The notes below the pieces were generated by a model. The model made no database searches and was not told the origin of the DNA. It saw only the letters and a program-made list of their open reading frames with translations. Shown here piece after piece: positions 48,159 to 56,842 of a stretch of 64,000 nt of DNA. The stretch is from Corallococcus carmarthensis (GTDB lineage: Bacteria > Myxococcota > Myxococcia > Myxococcales > Myxococcaceae): contig NZ_RAWE01000004.1 of assembly GCF_003611695.1 (NCBI RefSeq), forward strand, positions 1-64,000, written 5' to 3'. The position numbers were made by a program, and so were the translations under genes. Position 1 is the first letter of the stretch. Each line of letters begins with the position of its first letter.

Positions 48159-49121
48159 TCAGGGCAGGAGCGGGGGCACCACCACCCGGTACATGCGGAA
48201 GGGCAGGGACGGAGTCCCCGGCGCGCCGAAGAGGAATCCCATCTGCGATTCCAGCACCCACGCGCCGTCCTCGGTGAGCGCGGCGGCGGTCGGCTCGCCG
48301 AATCCGTTGGCGAGCACCTCCTTCGCACCGGCGCCTTCCCCGAGCACCACCATGGAGGCCTGGCCCGCCGTGTTCTCCACCACGAGCAGCCGCTGCGAAT
48401 CCACCCACTCCAGCCCATCCGGCGTCTCCAGCGCCGGTGTCACCGGGATGATCACCGGCGCCGCCGCGCTCCCATCCGGTTGGATGTCGATGGAGAACAA
48501 CGTGCCCGAGTCGCTCTTCACGACGTAGAGCCTGCCCGCGCCGTCGTAGGCGATGCCATTGAGCGTGAAGGCCCCTGGCTCCGTGGGCGCGAACGCGTCA
48601 TCCGCGGCCCACGTCGTGGGCGCCGTCCCACCGGCCGCCAGCCGGACCACGGTGTTCGCGAACGAGTCCGTCGCGTACACGTTGCCCGCGGCGTCGACGG
48701 TCACGTCGTTGCAGAAGCCACTCGCACCGGGCATGGGATGGCTGGCCTTCGGCGCGCCCGTGGAAAGGACATACGCGGCGAGGTGCGAGGGCTGGGCGGG
48801 AGGAAGTGTGTCGTCGTAGGTGCAGGCCCAGAGCGTGTCGCGCGCTTCGTCCACCGCGAGCCCGTAGACGCCGAAGGCGGGACGGCCCGGGACGAAGACC
48901 TCGGCACCCAACGCTCCCGGCCGGGCGCGGGCGATGGCGCCCGTACCCAGGCTGCCCACATAGAGCGTGCCGTCCTTCGAGGACGCCATGCCCTCGGGAT
49001 AGAAGTCCTCGCCGGGCAGCTGCACTTCCGTCAGGGCGGAGCCGGGGGCCTCCGGGAAGGGCTCACACGCGGAGACAGCGGCGGTGAGGGTGACGACGGA
49101 CAGCCAGGGATGGATGCGCAT
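48159..49121 (-). CDS. SMP-30/NHL-like beta-propeller lipoprotein
   Basis: A 320-aa exported lipoprotein. The signal peptide ends in the lipobox AVSAC with Cys19. The mature part has repeated strand units (YPEGMASSKDGTLYVGSLG, VYGLAVDEARDTLWACTYD, NDVTVDAAGNVYATDSFANT, LNGIAYDGAGRLYVVKSDSG), the pattern of a six-bladed SMP-30/gluconolactonase-like propeller. Its substrate cannot be told. It probably faces the periplasm or outer membrane. Confidence 0.8.
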   Translation of the reverse strand: MRIHPWLSVVTLTAAVSACEPFPEAPGSALTEVQLPGEDFYPEGMASSKDGTLYVGSLGTGAIARARPGALGAEVFVPGRPAFGVYGLAVDEARDTLWACTYDDTLPPAQPSHLAAYVLSTGAPKASHPMPGASGFCNDVTVDAAGNVYATDSFANTVVRLAAGGTAPTTWAADDAFAPTEPGAFTLNGIAYDGAGRLYVVKSDSGTLFSIDIQPDGSAAAPVIIPVTPALETPDGLEWVDSQRLLVVENTAGQASMVVLGEGAGAKEVLANGFGEPTAAALTEDGAWVLESQMGFLFGAPGTPSLPFRMYRVVVPPLLP

Positions 49122-49198
49122 GGGGTTTTCCTCGGTGAGGCCCGGAAGGGGCCCTTCGACGCCCTGACACCGGCCGGAAAAACCCTTGCAGCGAAAGT

Positions 49199-50104
49199 TC
49201 AGCCCCCCGGGCCCAGCAGGCGCGTGAGGCTGAGGTCCACCTGGCTCACGACCAGCGCCGCGATGCTGTCCACCGACGACGCGCCCACCCCCAGGCGTTC
49301 GCAGAGCTGCCGCGTCGTGGTCTCCGCCACCTGTTCACGGGCGCGGCTGAGCCAGCGCGAAACCGTGGACAGGTGCACTCGGTAGAGCGCCGCGATGGCC
49401 TCCAGGGACAGCGCCTCCACGTGATAGAGGCGCATCAGGGTGCGATCCCTGTCGGACAGCTGGCCCAACGCCGCGCGCACGGCCTCCGTGAAGGCCTCGC
49501 GGTACCGCGAGCGCAGGTGTTCGAGCTCCGGCCCCAGCTGCTCACCGAACGCGGACTCGACGGAGTCCTGCGCCGCGGTGTCCGCCCGCGCCTCGGAGCG
49601 CTTGAGGTTGAGCGCGATGCGCAGCGCCGCCACGCGCACCCAGCCACCCAGCGCGCCGCTGCCGGTGAACTCCGCGATCTTCGGCTCGGAGCCCGGCGCG
49701 GCCGTGAACAGTTTCTCGCGGAGCAGCTGCCGCACCTCCGCCACGAACGCGGGCGAGCGGTCCACTCCGGACACGAACGCACCGACGTCGCGGAGGTAGC
49801 CATCCTCGAAGAGCTGGAGCGCGGCGCGGTCGTGCCGCAGGCACCCGAAGGCCAGGTACAGCTCGGAGAAGGCAGGCGCGTCCCCCGCGAGCGCCTCCAG
49901 GAGCGCTGTCGGAGACGTCAGCCGCTCCGCGACGAACGCGACGAAGGGCTCCAGCACCACCACCAGCCCGGGCCAGCGGGACCGTGCGCGGTCGACCGAG
50001 GCGAGGAGCAGGCCCTCCAGCCGCGTGGGCTCCGGAAGCGAAGCCGACGCGCAGCCAGAGGCCGCGAGGAAGGCGGAGGCCAGTGGGGTGGGGGCAGGGG
50101 ACAC
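49199..50104 (-). CDS. sigma-70-family-like transcription factor
   Basis: A 301-aa protein with a C-terminal region-4 helix-turn-helix (LSDRDRTLMRLYHVEALSLE, AIAALYRVHLSTVSRWLSRARE). The N-terminal 180 residues (FVAFVAERL, HDRAALQLFEDGYL) fit a degraded region-2-like helical domain, as in the large myxobacterial ECF-like groups. I place the start at the GTG after the trxA terminator because the longer frame overlaps trxA in antiphase sequence. The family start is uncertain by some residues. It probably directs or modulates a small regulon; the adjacent lipoprotein gene is a possible target. Confidence 0.72.
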   Translation of the reverse strand: MSPAPTPLASAFLAASGCASASLPEPTRLEGLLLASVDRARSRWPGLVVVLEPFVAFVAERLTSPTALLEALAGDAPAFSELYLAFGCLRHDRAALQLFEDGYLRDVGAFVSGVDRSPAFVAEVRQLLREKLFTAAPGSEPKIAEFTGSGALGGWVRVAALRIALNLKRSEARADTAAQDSVESAFGEQLGPELEHLRSRYREAFTEAVRAALGQLSDRDRTLMRLYHVEALSLEAIAALYRVHLSTVSRWLSRAREQVAETTTRQLCERLGVGASSVDSIAALVVSQVDLSLTRLLGPGG

Positions 50105-50139
50105 GCCCGGAACGCTACCACCCTCATCCCGAGGAAGAA

Positions 50140-50169
50140 GGAGCCCGGGGCCAACGCGCCCGAGGCTCC
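50140..50169 (-). terminator. Intrinsic terminator after trxA
   Basis: On the minus strand a GGAGCC...GGCTCC stem with GC-rich inner pairing is followed by TTCTTCC. It begins 6 bp after the trxA stop codon, the right place for intrinsic termination. Confidence 0.6.
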
Positions 50170-50175
50170 CCGAAA

Positions 50176-50517
50176 TCACGCCTGGGGTGACAGGGCCTTC
50201 GTGATGGCGCCCTCGAGGCGGCTCTTGGGCACCGCGCCGACGATCTGCTCGACGATCTTGCCGCCCTTGAACACCAGCAGGGTCGGCAGCGAACGGATGC
50301 CGTACTCCTGCGACGTGTCCTGGTTGGCGTCGACGTCGACCTTGGCGACCTTCATCTGGCCCTTGTAGCGCGACGCCAGCTCCGCGACGGCGGGCGCGAT
50401 GGCTCGGCACGGAGCGCACCAGGCGGCCGTGAAGTCCACCAGCACGGGGACATCCGACTCCAAGACTTCCTTCTTGAAATTGGCATCCCCAAGTTCGAGT
50501 ACGTCATTGCCCGCCAT
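50176..50517 (-). CDS. trxA: thioredoxin
   Basis: A 113-aa single-domain thioredoxin, full length, with active site W33-C34-A35-P36-C37, the conserved DFTAAWCAPCR start and the cis-Pro region SLPTLLVFKGGK. It reduces disulfides in the cytoplasm with thioredoxin reductase. The site is CAPC rather than the classic CGPC, a common variant. A perfect AGGAGG ribosome-binding site (50522-50527) fixes the start. Confidence 0.95.
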   Translation of the reverse strand: MAGNDVLELGDANFKKEVLESDVPVLVDFTAAWCAPCRAIAPAVAELASRYKGQMKVAKVDVDANQDTSQEYGIRSLPTLLVFKGGKIVEQIVGAVPKSRLEGAITKALSPQA

Positions 50518-50521
50518 GTTT

Positions 50522-50527
50522 CCTCCT
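50522..50527 (-). promoter_or_regulatory. Strong Shine-Dalgarno of trxA
   Basis: AGGAGG on the minus strand lies 4 bases before the trxA ATG. Confidence 0.75.
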
Positions 50528-50689
50528 GGAACCTTGCGCTCGAGCCCCCGTGGGGGCGGCGATCAGCCTGATCCGCAACCTAAGGGGCAGGCGGCCAAAA
50601 AGCACGGTTTTGGAGGCTCACCCCAGGCACCAATGTCGGAGAGTGGAAGACGGCCCCCTCCGGGTCTCAGTCCACGCCCCTGAGAGGTC

Positions 50690-51805
50690 TCACGGCTCCT
50701 GGAGGGATGCCTCCAGGACGCGAGCATTCTCCGCGCACGCAGCGCTCACGGCCTGTGCATCACCGGGCAGCACCACCTCCAACACCTCCAGCCGGTAGTC
50801 GCGATCCGCGAGCAGCAGGTCGGTGATGAAGTTGTTCGGGAGCTCCGGGAAGTGGAGCGGGTTGGGAGAAGCGTACAGCTCGATCCACGTGCTCCAGATC
50901 TCCTCCGGGAACGCAGTCCCCAGGTGGTCGTTCTGGCGGAAGTACGTCTCCAGCCGGGCCAGCTTGAGGAGGTAGTCCCCGAAGAACGTCTCAGCAGACA
51001 GGACACGTCCCTGGCCGTACCGGGTCCAGGCCCGCTCGAAGTTCGCCAGCACCGCCGCCTCGTCGTAGTCGCGCACGTATTCGTAATAGGGCCGGGCGAA
51101 CGCGAACCCGGCGGGGACGGCGTCCAGGTTGTCGAGCGAAGCAGCCCCACCGCTGACCCGCGCGAGCTGGCTGTTGACGGCGGACTGCAGCCCCCGCCAG
51201 ATCATGAGCTCGCCGGTGTCCGCCTCGAAGAGCCCCGACGTGCTCTCGGAGAGCCAGGCCTTCAAGCTGTAGGCGCTGACATAGCTTTGATAGATGCGAT
51301 AGCCGGAGCCCGCCGGAAGCTGTTCGACGGTGAAGACATGGTCCTCCGTGCCGGTATGGCGCACGTGGTAGACGGTCGTCGCGTCGCGCCCCGCACGGGC
51401 CTGGAAGAACCCGGCGAGCTCATCGCCGTGCACGACCGTGTAACCGGCCCGCGAACCGTCGATGCCGTCGTCATGTCTGTATTCAGGGTACTGCCGCTCC
51501 AGGCCCTCGAAGACCTCCGTGACCCAGGCGCGGGTCAATCCGCAGGCGAACGCGGTCCCGTCCTCCCGTGACGCCCTCATCGCGGTGACGAACCGCTCCG
51601 CATCTGGAGCTTCCCGCGCGGCTTGCGACTTGTGGTCTGCCCGGGAAGCAAGCTGCCGATCATGCGCCGACAGCACCCGGATGCGCTCATGGCAGGAGAC
51701 GAGCTCCGACGCCTGCGGAGACGGTTCGTTGGAGTTCCCACAGGCGGCCAGCGCCAACGCGGTCGCGGCGGCGCACCAGGGACGGAGGGACATGATTCGG
51801 GGCAT
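50690..51805 (-). CDS. 371-aa lipoprotein of unknown function
   Basis: Signal peptide MPRIMSLRPWCAAATALALA then a lipobox with Cys22 (LAAC), followed by a Ser/Asn/Pro-rich tether. The mature part is aromatic-rich and helical/strand mixed (YHVRHTGTEDHVFTVEQLPA, ANFERAWTRYGQG, FRQNDHLGTAFPEEIW). No family recognised. I chose the ATG at 51805 because an AGGAG lies upstream of it; a later ATG at 51793 is possible. It is divergent from serC. Confidence 0.72.
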   Translation of the reverse strand: MPRIMSLRPWCAAATALALAACGNSNEPSPQASELVSCHERIRVLSAHDRQLASRADHKSQAAREAPDAERFVTAMRASREDGTAFACGLTRAWVTEVFEGLERQYPEYRHDDGIDGSRAGYTVVHGDELAGFFQARAGRDATTVYHVRHTGTEDHVFTVEQLPAGSGYRIYQSYVSAYSLKAWLSESTSGLFEADTGELMIWRGLQSAVNSQLARVSGGAASLDNLDAVPAGFAFARPYYEYVRDYDEAAVLANFERAWTRYGQGRVLSAETFFGDYLLKLARLETYFRQNDHLGTAFPEEIWSTWIELYASPNPLHFPELPNNFITDLLLADRDYRLEVLEVVLPGDAQAVSAACAENARVLEASLQEP

Positions 51806-51899
51806 GGGGGCTTGCTCCTGACCGCCCACATTGCTGGTGGCCCCCCGGAGTTCCGCGGGAGAGAATGGCGGCGCGGTTCACTTCCCCGAGGACTCTGCC

Positions 51900-52988
51900 A
51901 TGCGCGTCATCAACTTCAATCCCGGCCCCGCCGGTCTCCCCGCGGCAGCGCTGGAGCGGGCCCAGGCCGAGCTGCTCGACTTCCAGGGGACGGGCATGTC
52001 GATCATCGAGCACAGCCACCGGGGCAAGGCGTTCGAGGCCGTCCACAACGAGGCCATCGCCCTCATCCAGGAGCTGCTGGCCGTCCCGGACACCCACCAG
52101 ATCCTCTTCCTCCAGGGCGGCGCCTCGCAGCAGTTCGCGCAGGTGCCCATGAACTACCTCACCCAGGACGCCTCCGCGGACTACCTGGTGACGGGCGGCT
52201 GGAGTGAGAAGGCGGTGGACGAGGCGCGCTTCTACGGCACGCCGCGCATCGCCGCGAACACCCTCGACAAGGACAAGCGCTTCACGCGCGTGCCCACCCA
52301 GGCCGAGCTCCAACTGGACCCGAAGGCCACCTACGTCCACATGACGAGCAACAACACGCTCTTCGGCACGCAGTGGCACACGTTCCCGGACGTGGGCCGG
52401 GTGCCGCTGGTGGCGGACATGAGCTCCGACATCCTGTGGAAGCCCATCGACGTGAGCCGCTTCGCGCTCATCTACGCGGGCGCGCAGAAGAACATCGGAC
52501 CGTCGGGCATCGTCGTCGTGCTGGTGGACAAGGAGTTCATGGCGCGGGGCCGCAAGGACATCCCGAAGATCTTCCGCTACACGACCTACGCGGAGAACAA
52601 CTCGCTCTACAACACGCCGTCCACCTTCTCCATCTACCTCTGCCGCAACGTGCTGTCGTGGATCAAGGGCGTGGGTGGCCTGAAGCAGGTGGAGGCGTGG
52701 AACCGGGAGAAGGGTGACCTGCTGTACGCCGCCCTCGACCGCAACGCGGGCTTCTACCGGGCTCCCGTGGAGAAGGCGTCGCGCTCGTACATGAACGTCG
52801 TGTTCCGCCTGCCGGACGAAAAGAAGGAAGAGGCCTTCGTGGCGGAGGCGGCCAAGGCCGGCATGGTTGGAATGAAGGGCCACCGCATCACGGGCGGCAT
52901 CCGCGTGTCTTTGTACAACGCGGTGACCGTGGACCACGTGAAGACGCTGGTCTCCTTCATGGATGACTTCGTGAAGAAGCACGGGTAG
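51900..52988 (+). CDS. serC: phosphoserine aminotransferase
   Basis: A 362-aa class V aminotransferase converting 3-phosphohydroxypyruvate to phosphoserine, with a role in pyridoxal phosphate synthesis too. The start [14 protein letters not shown] is the family N-terminus; [30 protein letters not shown] and the PLP-lysine region [12 protein letters not shown] are all present. A GAGGA ribosome-binding site precedes the ATG. Length is normal for SerC. Confidence 0.95.
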   Translation: MRVINFNPGPAGLPAAALERAQAELLDFQGTGMSIIEHSHRGKAFEAVHNEAIALIQELLAVPDTHQILFLQGGASQQFAQVPMNYLTQDASADYLVTGGWSEKAVDEARFYGTPRIAANTLDKDKRFTRVPTQAELQLDPKATYVHMTSNNTLFGTQWHTFPDVGRVPLVADMSSDILWKPIDVSRFALIYAGAQKNIGPSGIVVVLVDKEFMARGRKDIPKIFRYTTYAENNSLYNTPSTFSIYLCRNVLSWIKGVGGLKQVEAWNREKGDLLYAALDRNAGFYRAPVEKASRSYMNVVFRLPDEKKEEAFVAEAAKAGMVGMKGHRITGGIRVSLYNAVTVDHVKTLVSFMDDFVKKHG

Positions 52989-53018
52989 CACCCCGCGCCG
53001 CCAAAAGGCTTTGCGCCC

Positions 53019-53049
53019 GGAGTGTGATTCCTGAAACACTTCACACTCC
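53019..53049 (+). promoter_or_regulatory. Perfect 9-bp inverted repeat abutting the MFS start
   Basis: GGAGTGTGA (53019-53027), 13-base loop, TCACACTCC (53041-53049). It ends directly at the GTG start codon of the next gene. It could terminate serC, bind a regulator or hide the next gene's start in RNA. Confidence 0.6.
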
Positions 53050-54234
53050 GTGGGGGTTTACTTGAACCGCAACTTTTGGCTGCTGACGCTGTGCCAGTGC
53101 TTCTTCATGTTGAACAACATCACGTTCACGTTCGTGAACGGGTTGGTGGGCCTGGCATTGGCGCCCGTCCCCTGGATGGCCACGCTTCCGGTGACGGGCT
53201 ACGTCGTGGGCAGCGCGCTCGCCACCACGCTCGTGGCCCGCAGCCAGCGCGCCTGGGGGCGCAAGCGCTCCTTCCAGCTGGGGCTGCTGGTGGGCATCGC
53301 CTCCTCCGGCCTGTGTGCCTTCGCCGCGGCGACGGGCCGGTTCTGGCTGCTGGTGCTCGCCACGATGCTGGCCGGCTACTACAACGCGAACGCCGCGCTG
53401 TACCGCTTCGTGGCCATGGAGCTCGTCGGCCCCGCCTATAAAGAGCGCTCCATCTCCTGGGTGCTGGCGGGCGGCATCCTGGGCGCGGTGACCGGCCCCA
53501 ACCTGGCCCGCTACACCAAGGACCTGCTGGGCACGCCGTTCACGGGCGCGTACGCGATGCTGGTCGCCTTCGCCCTGGTGGCGCTGGCGGTGATGAGCTT
53601 CATCTCGTTCCCGGCGCTGCCCCGGCCCGACCCCGCGCGTCCTGGGCGCTCGCTGCGGGAGATTGCCCGCCAGCCGGTGTTCGTCGTGGCCGTGGCCGCC
53701 TCGGCGTTGGGCTACGGCGTGATGAACCTGCTGATGTCCGCCACGCCCATCGCCATGACGCAGATGCATCACTCGTTCGACCACGCCGCGCTGGTCATCG
53801 AGTGGCACGTCCTGGCCATGTTCACGCCCAGCTTCTTCACCGGCCAGCTCATCAAGCGCTTCGGCGTGTTGAGGGTCATGTGGGTGGGCCTGGCGGCCAA
53901 CCTCGCCTGCATCGTCATCGCGCTGTCGGGCGTCGCCGTGATGCAGTTCCTGGTGGCCCTGGTGCTGCTGGGCGTGGGCTGGAACTTCCTCTTCATCGGC
54001 GGCACCACGCTCTTCACCGAAGCCTACCGGGCGGAGGAGAAGACCACCGTGCAGTCCACGATGGACTTCTGCATCTACTCCACCATGGCCATCACGTCCT
54101 TCGCGTCGGGCGCGCTGATCACCACGCGGGGTTGGGAGTACCTGAACTGGGGCTCGCTGGTGCCCATGGGCGCGCTGGCCGTGGCCCTCGTCTACCTGGC
54201 CGTCCAACGGCGCACGGCGTCACTCGCCGCGTGA
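53050..54234 (+). CDS. MFS transporter
   Basis: A 394-aa major-facilitator transporter with about 12 hydrophobic spans (FWLLTLCQCFFMLNNITFTF, VLAGGILGAVTGPNLARYTK) and the loop motif RAWGRKRSFQLG after span 2-3. Substrate unknown. The GTG at the given start lies directly behind an inverted repeat. A TTG 12 bases later (M-N-R-N-F-W) has GTGGGGG before it and may be the real start. A 61-bp gap separates it from serC, so co-transcription is possible. Confidence 0.8.
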   Translation: MGVYLNRNFWLLTLCQCFFMLNNITFTFVNGLVGLALAPVPWMATLPVTGYVVGSALATTLVARSQRAWGRKRSFQLGLLVGIASSGLCAFAAATGRFWLLVLATMLAGYYNANAALYRFVAMELVGPAYKERSISWVLAGGILGAVTGPNLARYTKDLLGTPFTGAYAMLVAFALVALAVMSFISFPALPRPDPARPGRSLREIARQPVFVVAVAASALGYGVMNLLMSATPIAMTQMHHSFDHAALVIEWHVLAMFTPSFFTGQLIKRFGVLRVMWVGLAANLACIVIALSGVAVMQFLVALVLLGVGWNFLFIGGTTLFTEAYRAEEKTTVQSTMDFCIYSTMAITSFASGALITTRGWEYLNWGSLVPMGALAVALVYLAVQRRTASLAA

Positions 54235-54351
54235 TGCGCTGATCCGCCGTGGGACCTCACATGCCGCCGCCGTGCATGAGACGTATTGGGTTGGATGGCT
54301 TTTCTCTTCGGTCACGCTTTGCGTCATTTCGTGACAAGCCGCGCCGTGGTT

Positions 54352-54387
54352 GAGTCCTTGACTCGCCGTGAATGAGTCGACTACATA
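54352..54387 (+). promoter_or_regulatory. Candidate promoter/operator before the biosynthetic cluster
   Basis: TTGACT (54358-54363), 18-base spacer, TACATA (54382-54387) resembles a sigma-70 promoter, the -10 being weak. It is laced with three GAGTC/GACTC half-sites (54352-54356, 54360-54364, 54374-54378), which form two inverted repeats and could bind a regulator. It lies in the 228-bp gap before the first cluster gene and no other gene is near. Confidence 0.4.
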
Positions 54388-54462
54388 ACACCCTCGGAAA
54401 GCGCTGAGAGCGCCGGAAGAGGGGGAAGACTGGATTCTTCAAGCCACATCGCGGGGCAGCTC

Positions 54463-55932
54463 ATGCCCCATGTGAACCGTGTCATCGGACGGATTCCGGA
54501 GTGGAAGGGGACTTTCCTCTTCTACGAGGGCGGGCGTCCGGTGGTTCGCCGTGCGGCGGAGCTCCAGTCCGACCTCCGGAAGGCTGTCACCCTGTTGCGG
54601 CGCGAGGGTCTACAACGCGGCGACCGCATCGGGATTGTCGGCGCCAACAGCTACGCGTGGATCCTGCTCGACCTGGCATGTCTGGCTTGTGGTTTCGTAT
54701 CTGTTGGGTTTGATCCCATCCATCACCGGTGGAAGGAACTCCAGTCGGAGCTGGGATTGCGCCGGACGTATGAGATTCCGGACGGCGCCACCCCCTGGCA
54801 GGTCTTGGGCGCGCCTCCGGAAGACGCGGACGACGCGGGACTGCTCCAGGGGCACGCGTTCGGTCCCGATGACATCATCGGGATGAAGTTCACGTCGGGC
54901 TCGACGGGTGAGACCAAGGCCATCGAGCTGAAGCGCAAGAGCGTGGATGACACGCTGACCAACGTGCAGGGCATGTTTCACCACGGCCCGGGTGACAAGT
55001 TCCTGCTCTTCCTGCCGCTGTACCTCAACCAGCAGCGGTTCTGGATCTACTCGTCGCTCCTCTTCGACCATGACGCCGTGGTGGTGCAGTACCGGCTTGC
55101 GGTGATGGCGCTCCGCCGGGAGCGGCCCACCGTCGTCATGGGCGTGCCGGAGTTCTTCACCAGCCTCATCAAGGGGTTCGACCCCGCGGTCCCGGAGCAG
55201 AAGGAGCGCTTCCGCGAGCTGATGGGCGGCAACATCCGCTACCTGTGGACGGGCTCGGCGCCCATCAGCCTGTCGACGCTGAAGGCCTACGAAGCCATGG
55301 GCATGCCGCTCTTCCAGGGCTACGGCATGAACGAGACCTGCATCATCTCCAAGAACCACCCGGGCCAGGACCGGCTTGGGAGCGTGGGGAAGGTCGTGCC
55401 GAGCAAGAGCGTCCGGTTCGACGACGAAGGCCAGATCCTCGTGAAGAGCACCCACGAGGTGAACGTGCGCTACGCCAACGTCCCGGCCGACGTGAGCGCC
55501 CTGACGTTCCGCCCGGACGGGTACGTGGCGACGGGCGACCTGGGCCACCTGGACGCGGACGGCTACCTGTACGTGACGGGCCGCGTGAAGGACATCGTCG
55601 TGCTGTCCAGCGGCCGCAAGGTCAGCCCCATCCCGCTGGAGAACCGGCTCGAGGAAGCCGCGTGCATCGACAAGGCGGTCGTCTTCGGCAGCGGGCAGAG
55701 CCACCTCGCGGCGGTCATCTCCGCCGTCCCCGGCACCGCGCACGGCGACGTCGAAGCGGTCGTCGCTGGAGTGAATGCGCGGCTCCCGGAGGACGAACGG
55801 ATCCGCAAGTTCCTCCTCGCCCCCGAACCGCTCACCCGTGAGAACGGCCTGCTCACGTCGCAGTTCAAGGTCCGCAGGAACGCCGTCTGGGCCCGGTACG
55901 AGCGCGAGCTCCTCGCGCTCTACGGCGCCTGA
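54463..55932 (+). CDS. acyl-AMP ligase (ANL family)
   Basis: A 489-aa adenylate-forming enzyme. Core P-loop TSGSTG (144-149) followed by E-T-K-A-I-E-L-K, YGMNETCII for motif A5, TGDLGHLDADGYLYVTGRVKD for A7/A8, and a catalytic Lys near VRRNAVW at the C-terminus (LLTSQFKVRR). It would activate a carboxylic acid and load it to a carrier, very likely the ACP encoded 48 bp downstream. The first gene of the cluster. In triacsin biosynthesis an acyl-ACP ligase loads an N-N bonded acid to an ACP; the parallel is an inference. The substrate is not readable from sequence. Confidence 0.85.
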   Translation: MPHVNRVIGRIPEWKGTFLFYEGGRPVVRRAAELQSDLRKAVTLLRREGLQRGDRIGIVGANSYAWILLDLACLACGFVSVGFDPIHHRWKELQSELGLRRTYEIPDGATPWQVLGAPPEDADDAGLLQGHAFGPDDIIGMKFTSGSTGETKAIELKRKSVDDTLTNVQGMFHHGPGDKFLLFLPLYLNQQRFWIYSSLLFDHDAVVVQYRLAVMALRRERPTVVMGVPEFFTSLIKGFDPAVPEQKERFRELMGGNIRYLWTGSAPISLSTLKAYEAMGMPLFQGYGMNETCIISKNHPGQDRLGSVGKVVPSKSVRFDDEGQILVKSTHEVNVRYANVPADVSALTFRPDGYVATGDLGHLDADGYLYVTGRVKDIVVLSSGRKVSPIPLENRLEEAACIDKAVVFGSGQSHLAAVISAVPGTAHGDVEAVVAGVNARLPEDERIRKFLLAPEPLTRENGLLTSQFKVRRNAVWARYERELLALYGA

Positions 55933-55980
55933 GCGCTCCCCACCGTCATCCCCACCCTCGACGCCGAACGGTCTCCATCC

Positions 55981-56223
55981 ATGGACAACGTGGTTCAGGA
56001 AGTCACCCGTCAACTCAACCAGGTCGCGGCGGGAGCGACCTTCGGGCAGGAGACGGACTTGAGGAACGTGCTGGGCCTGTCGTCGCTGGCCCTCGTCTCC
56101 CTGCTCACGCAGCTGTGCGAGAGCTTCAACGTCGACATGCTGACCCTCACGGACGCGGACCTGGCGAAGCTCGACACGGTCGGGGACCTGGTCAGCCTCT
56201 TCACCCGCGTGCGGGGGAACTAG
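55981..56223 (+). CDS. acyl carrier protein
   Basis: An 80-aa free-standing carrier with the helix-2 motif LGLSSLALVSL; Ser35 is the phosphopantetheine site (the usual Asp before it is Ser34). The rest matches the four-helix ACP fold. It directly follows the acyl-AMP ligase, its probable loading partner. Confidence 0.85.
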   Translation: MDNVVQEVTRQLNQVAAGATFGQETDLRNVLGLSSLALVSLLTQLCESFNVDMLTLTDADLAKLDTVGDLVSLFTRVRGN

Positions 56224-56227
56224 GGCC

Positions 56228-56842
56228 ATGAGCGCGTTCTTCGCGGACCGGAACGTCGTCCTGGAGGACGAGCGCGTGCGCCTGCGGCCCCTGGTCGCGG
56301 CGGACGTCGACGCGCTCGCGGAGGTCGCGTTCGATCCCGCCATCTGGAAGTTCTTCGTCGCCTCCATCCAGACCCGCGACGACCTCCAGCGCTTCGTGGA
56401 CGAAGGCGTGGAGTCCACCCGCGCCGGCACCGCGCTGGCCTTCACCGTGGTGGACAAGGCGTCGGGCGCCGTCGTGGGCAGCACGCGGTTCGGCAACCTG
56501 TCCGCCCGCGACCAGCGCGTCGAGGTGGGCTGGACCTGGCTCGGGCGGAAGTTCCAGGGCACGGGCACCAACACCCGCTGCAAGCAGCTGCTGATGGCGT
56601 ACGCCTTCGAACAGCAGGGCGTGCAGCGCACGGAGTTCAAGACGGACGTCCTGAACCAGCCGGCGCGCCGCGCGCTGCTGAAGGTCGGCTGCACGGAAGA
56701 GGGCGTCCTGCGCTCGCACACGCTCATGCCCGGCGGGCGGCGGCGGGACACCATCTACTACTCGGTCCTCGCGGGCGAGTGGCCGGGGGTGAAGCAGCGC
56801 CTGAGCGACCTCATCAAGACCGGAGGCGGCGGACCATGTTGA
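56228..56842 (+). CDS. GNAT N-acetyltransferase (RimJ/RimL-like)
   Basis: A 204-aa GNAT with the family start VLEDERVRLRPLVAADVDAL, motif B/A WTWLGRKFQGTGTN and C-terminal YAFEQQGVQRTEFKTDVLN. It lies 4 nt after the ACP and overlaps the next gene by 7 nt. A role in N-acylating a pathway intermediate is inferred from context; protein acetylation is the family default. Confidence 0.8.
   Translation: MSAFFADRNVVLEDERVRLRPLVAADVDALAEVAFDPAIWKFFVASIQTRDDLQRFVDEGVESTRAGTALAFTVVDKASGAVVGSTRFGNLSARDQRVEVGWTWLGRKFQGTGTNTRCKQLLMAYAFEQQGVQRTEFKTDVLNQPARRALLKVGCTEEGVLRSHTLMPGGRRRDTIYYSVLAGEWPGVKQRLSDLIKTGGGGPC

Noticed and set aside
50176-50419. Longer sigma-factor frame across trxA
   Set aside because: It would overlap trxA, whose motif and ribosome-binding site are clear.
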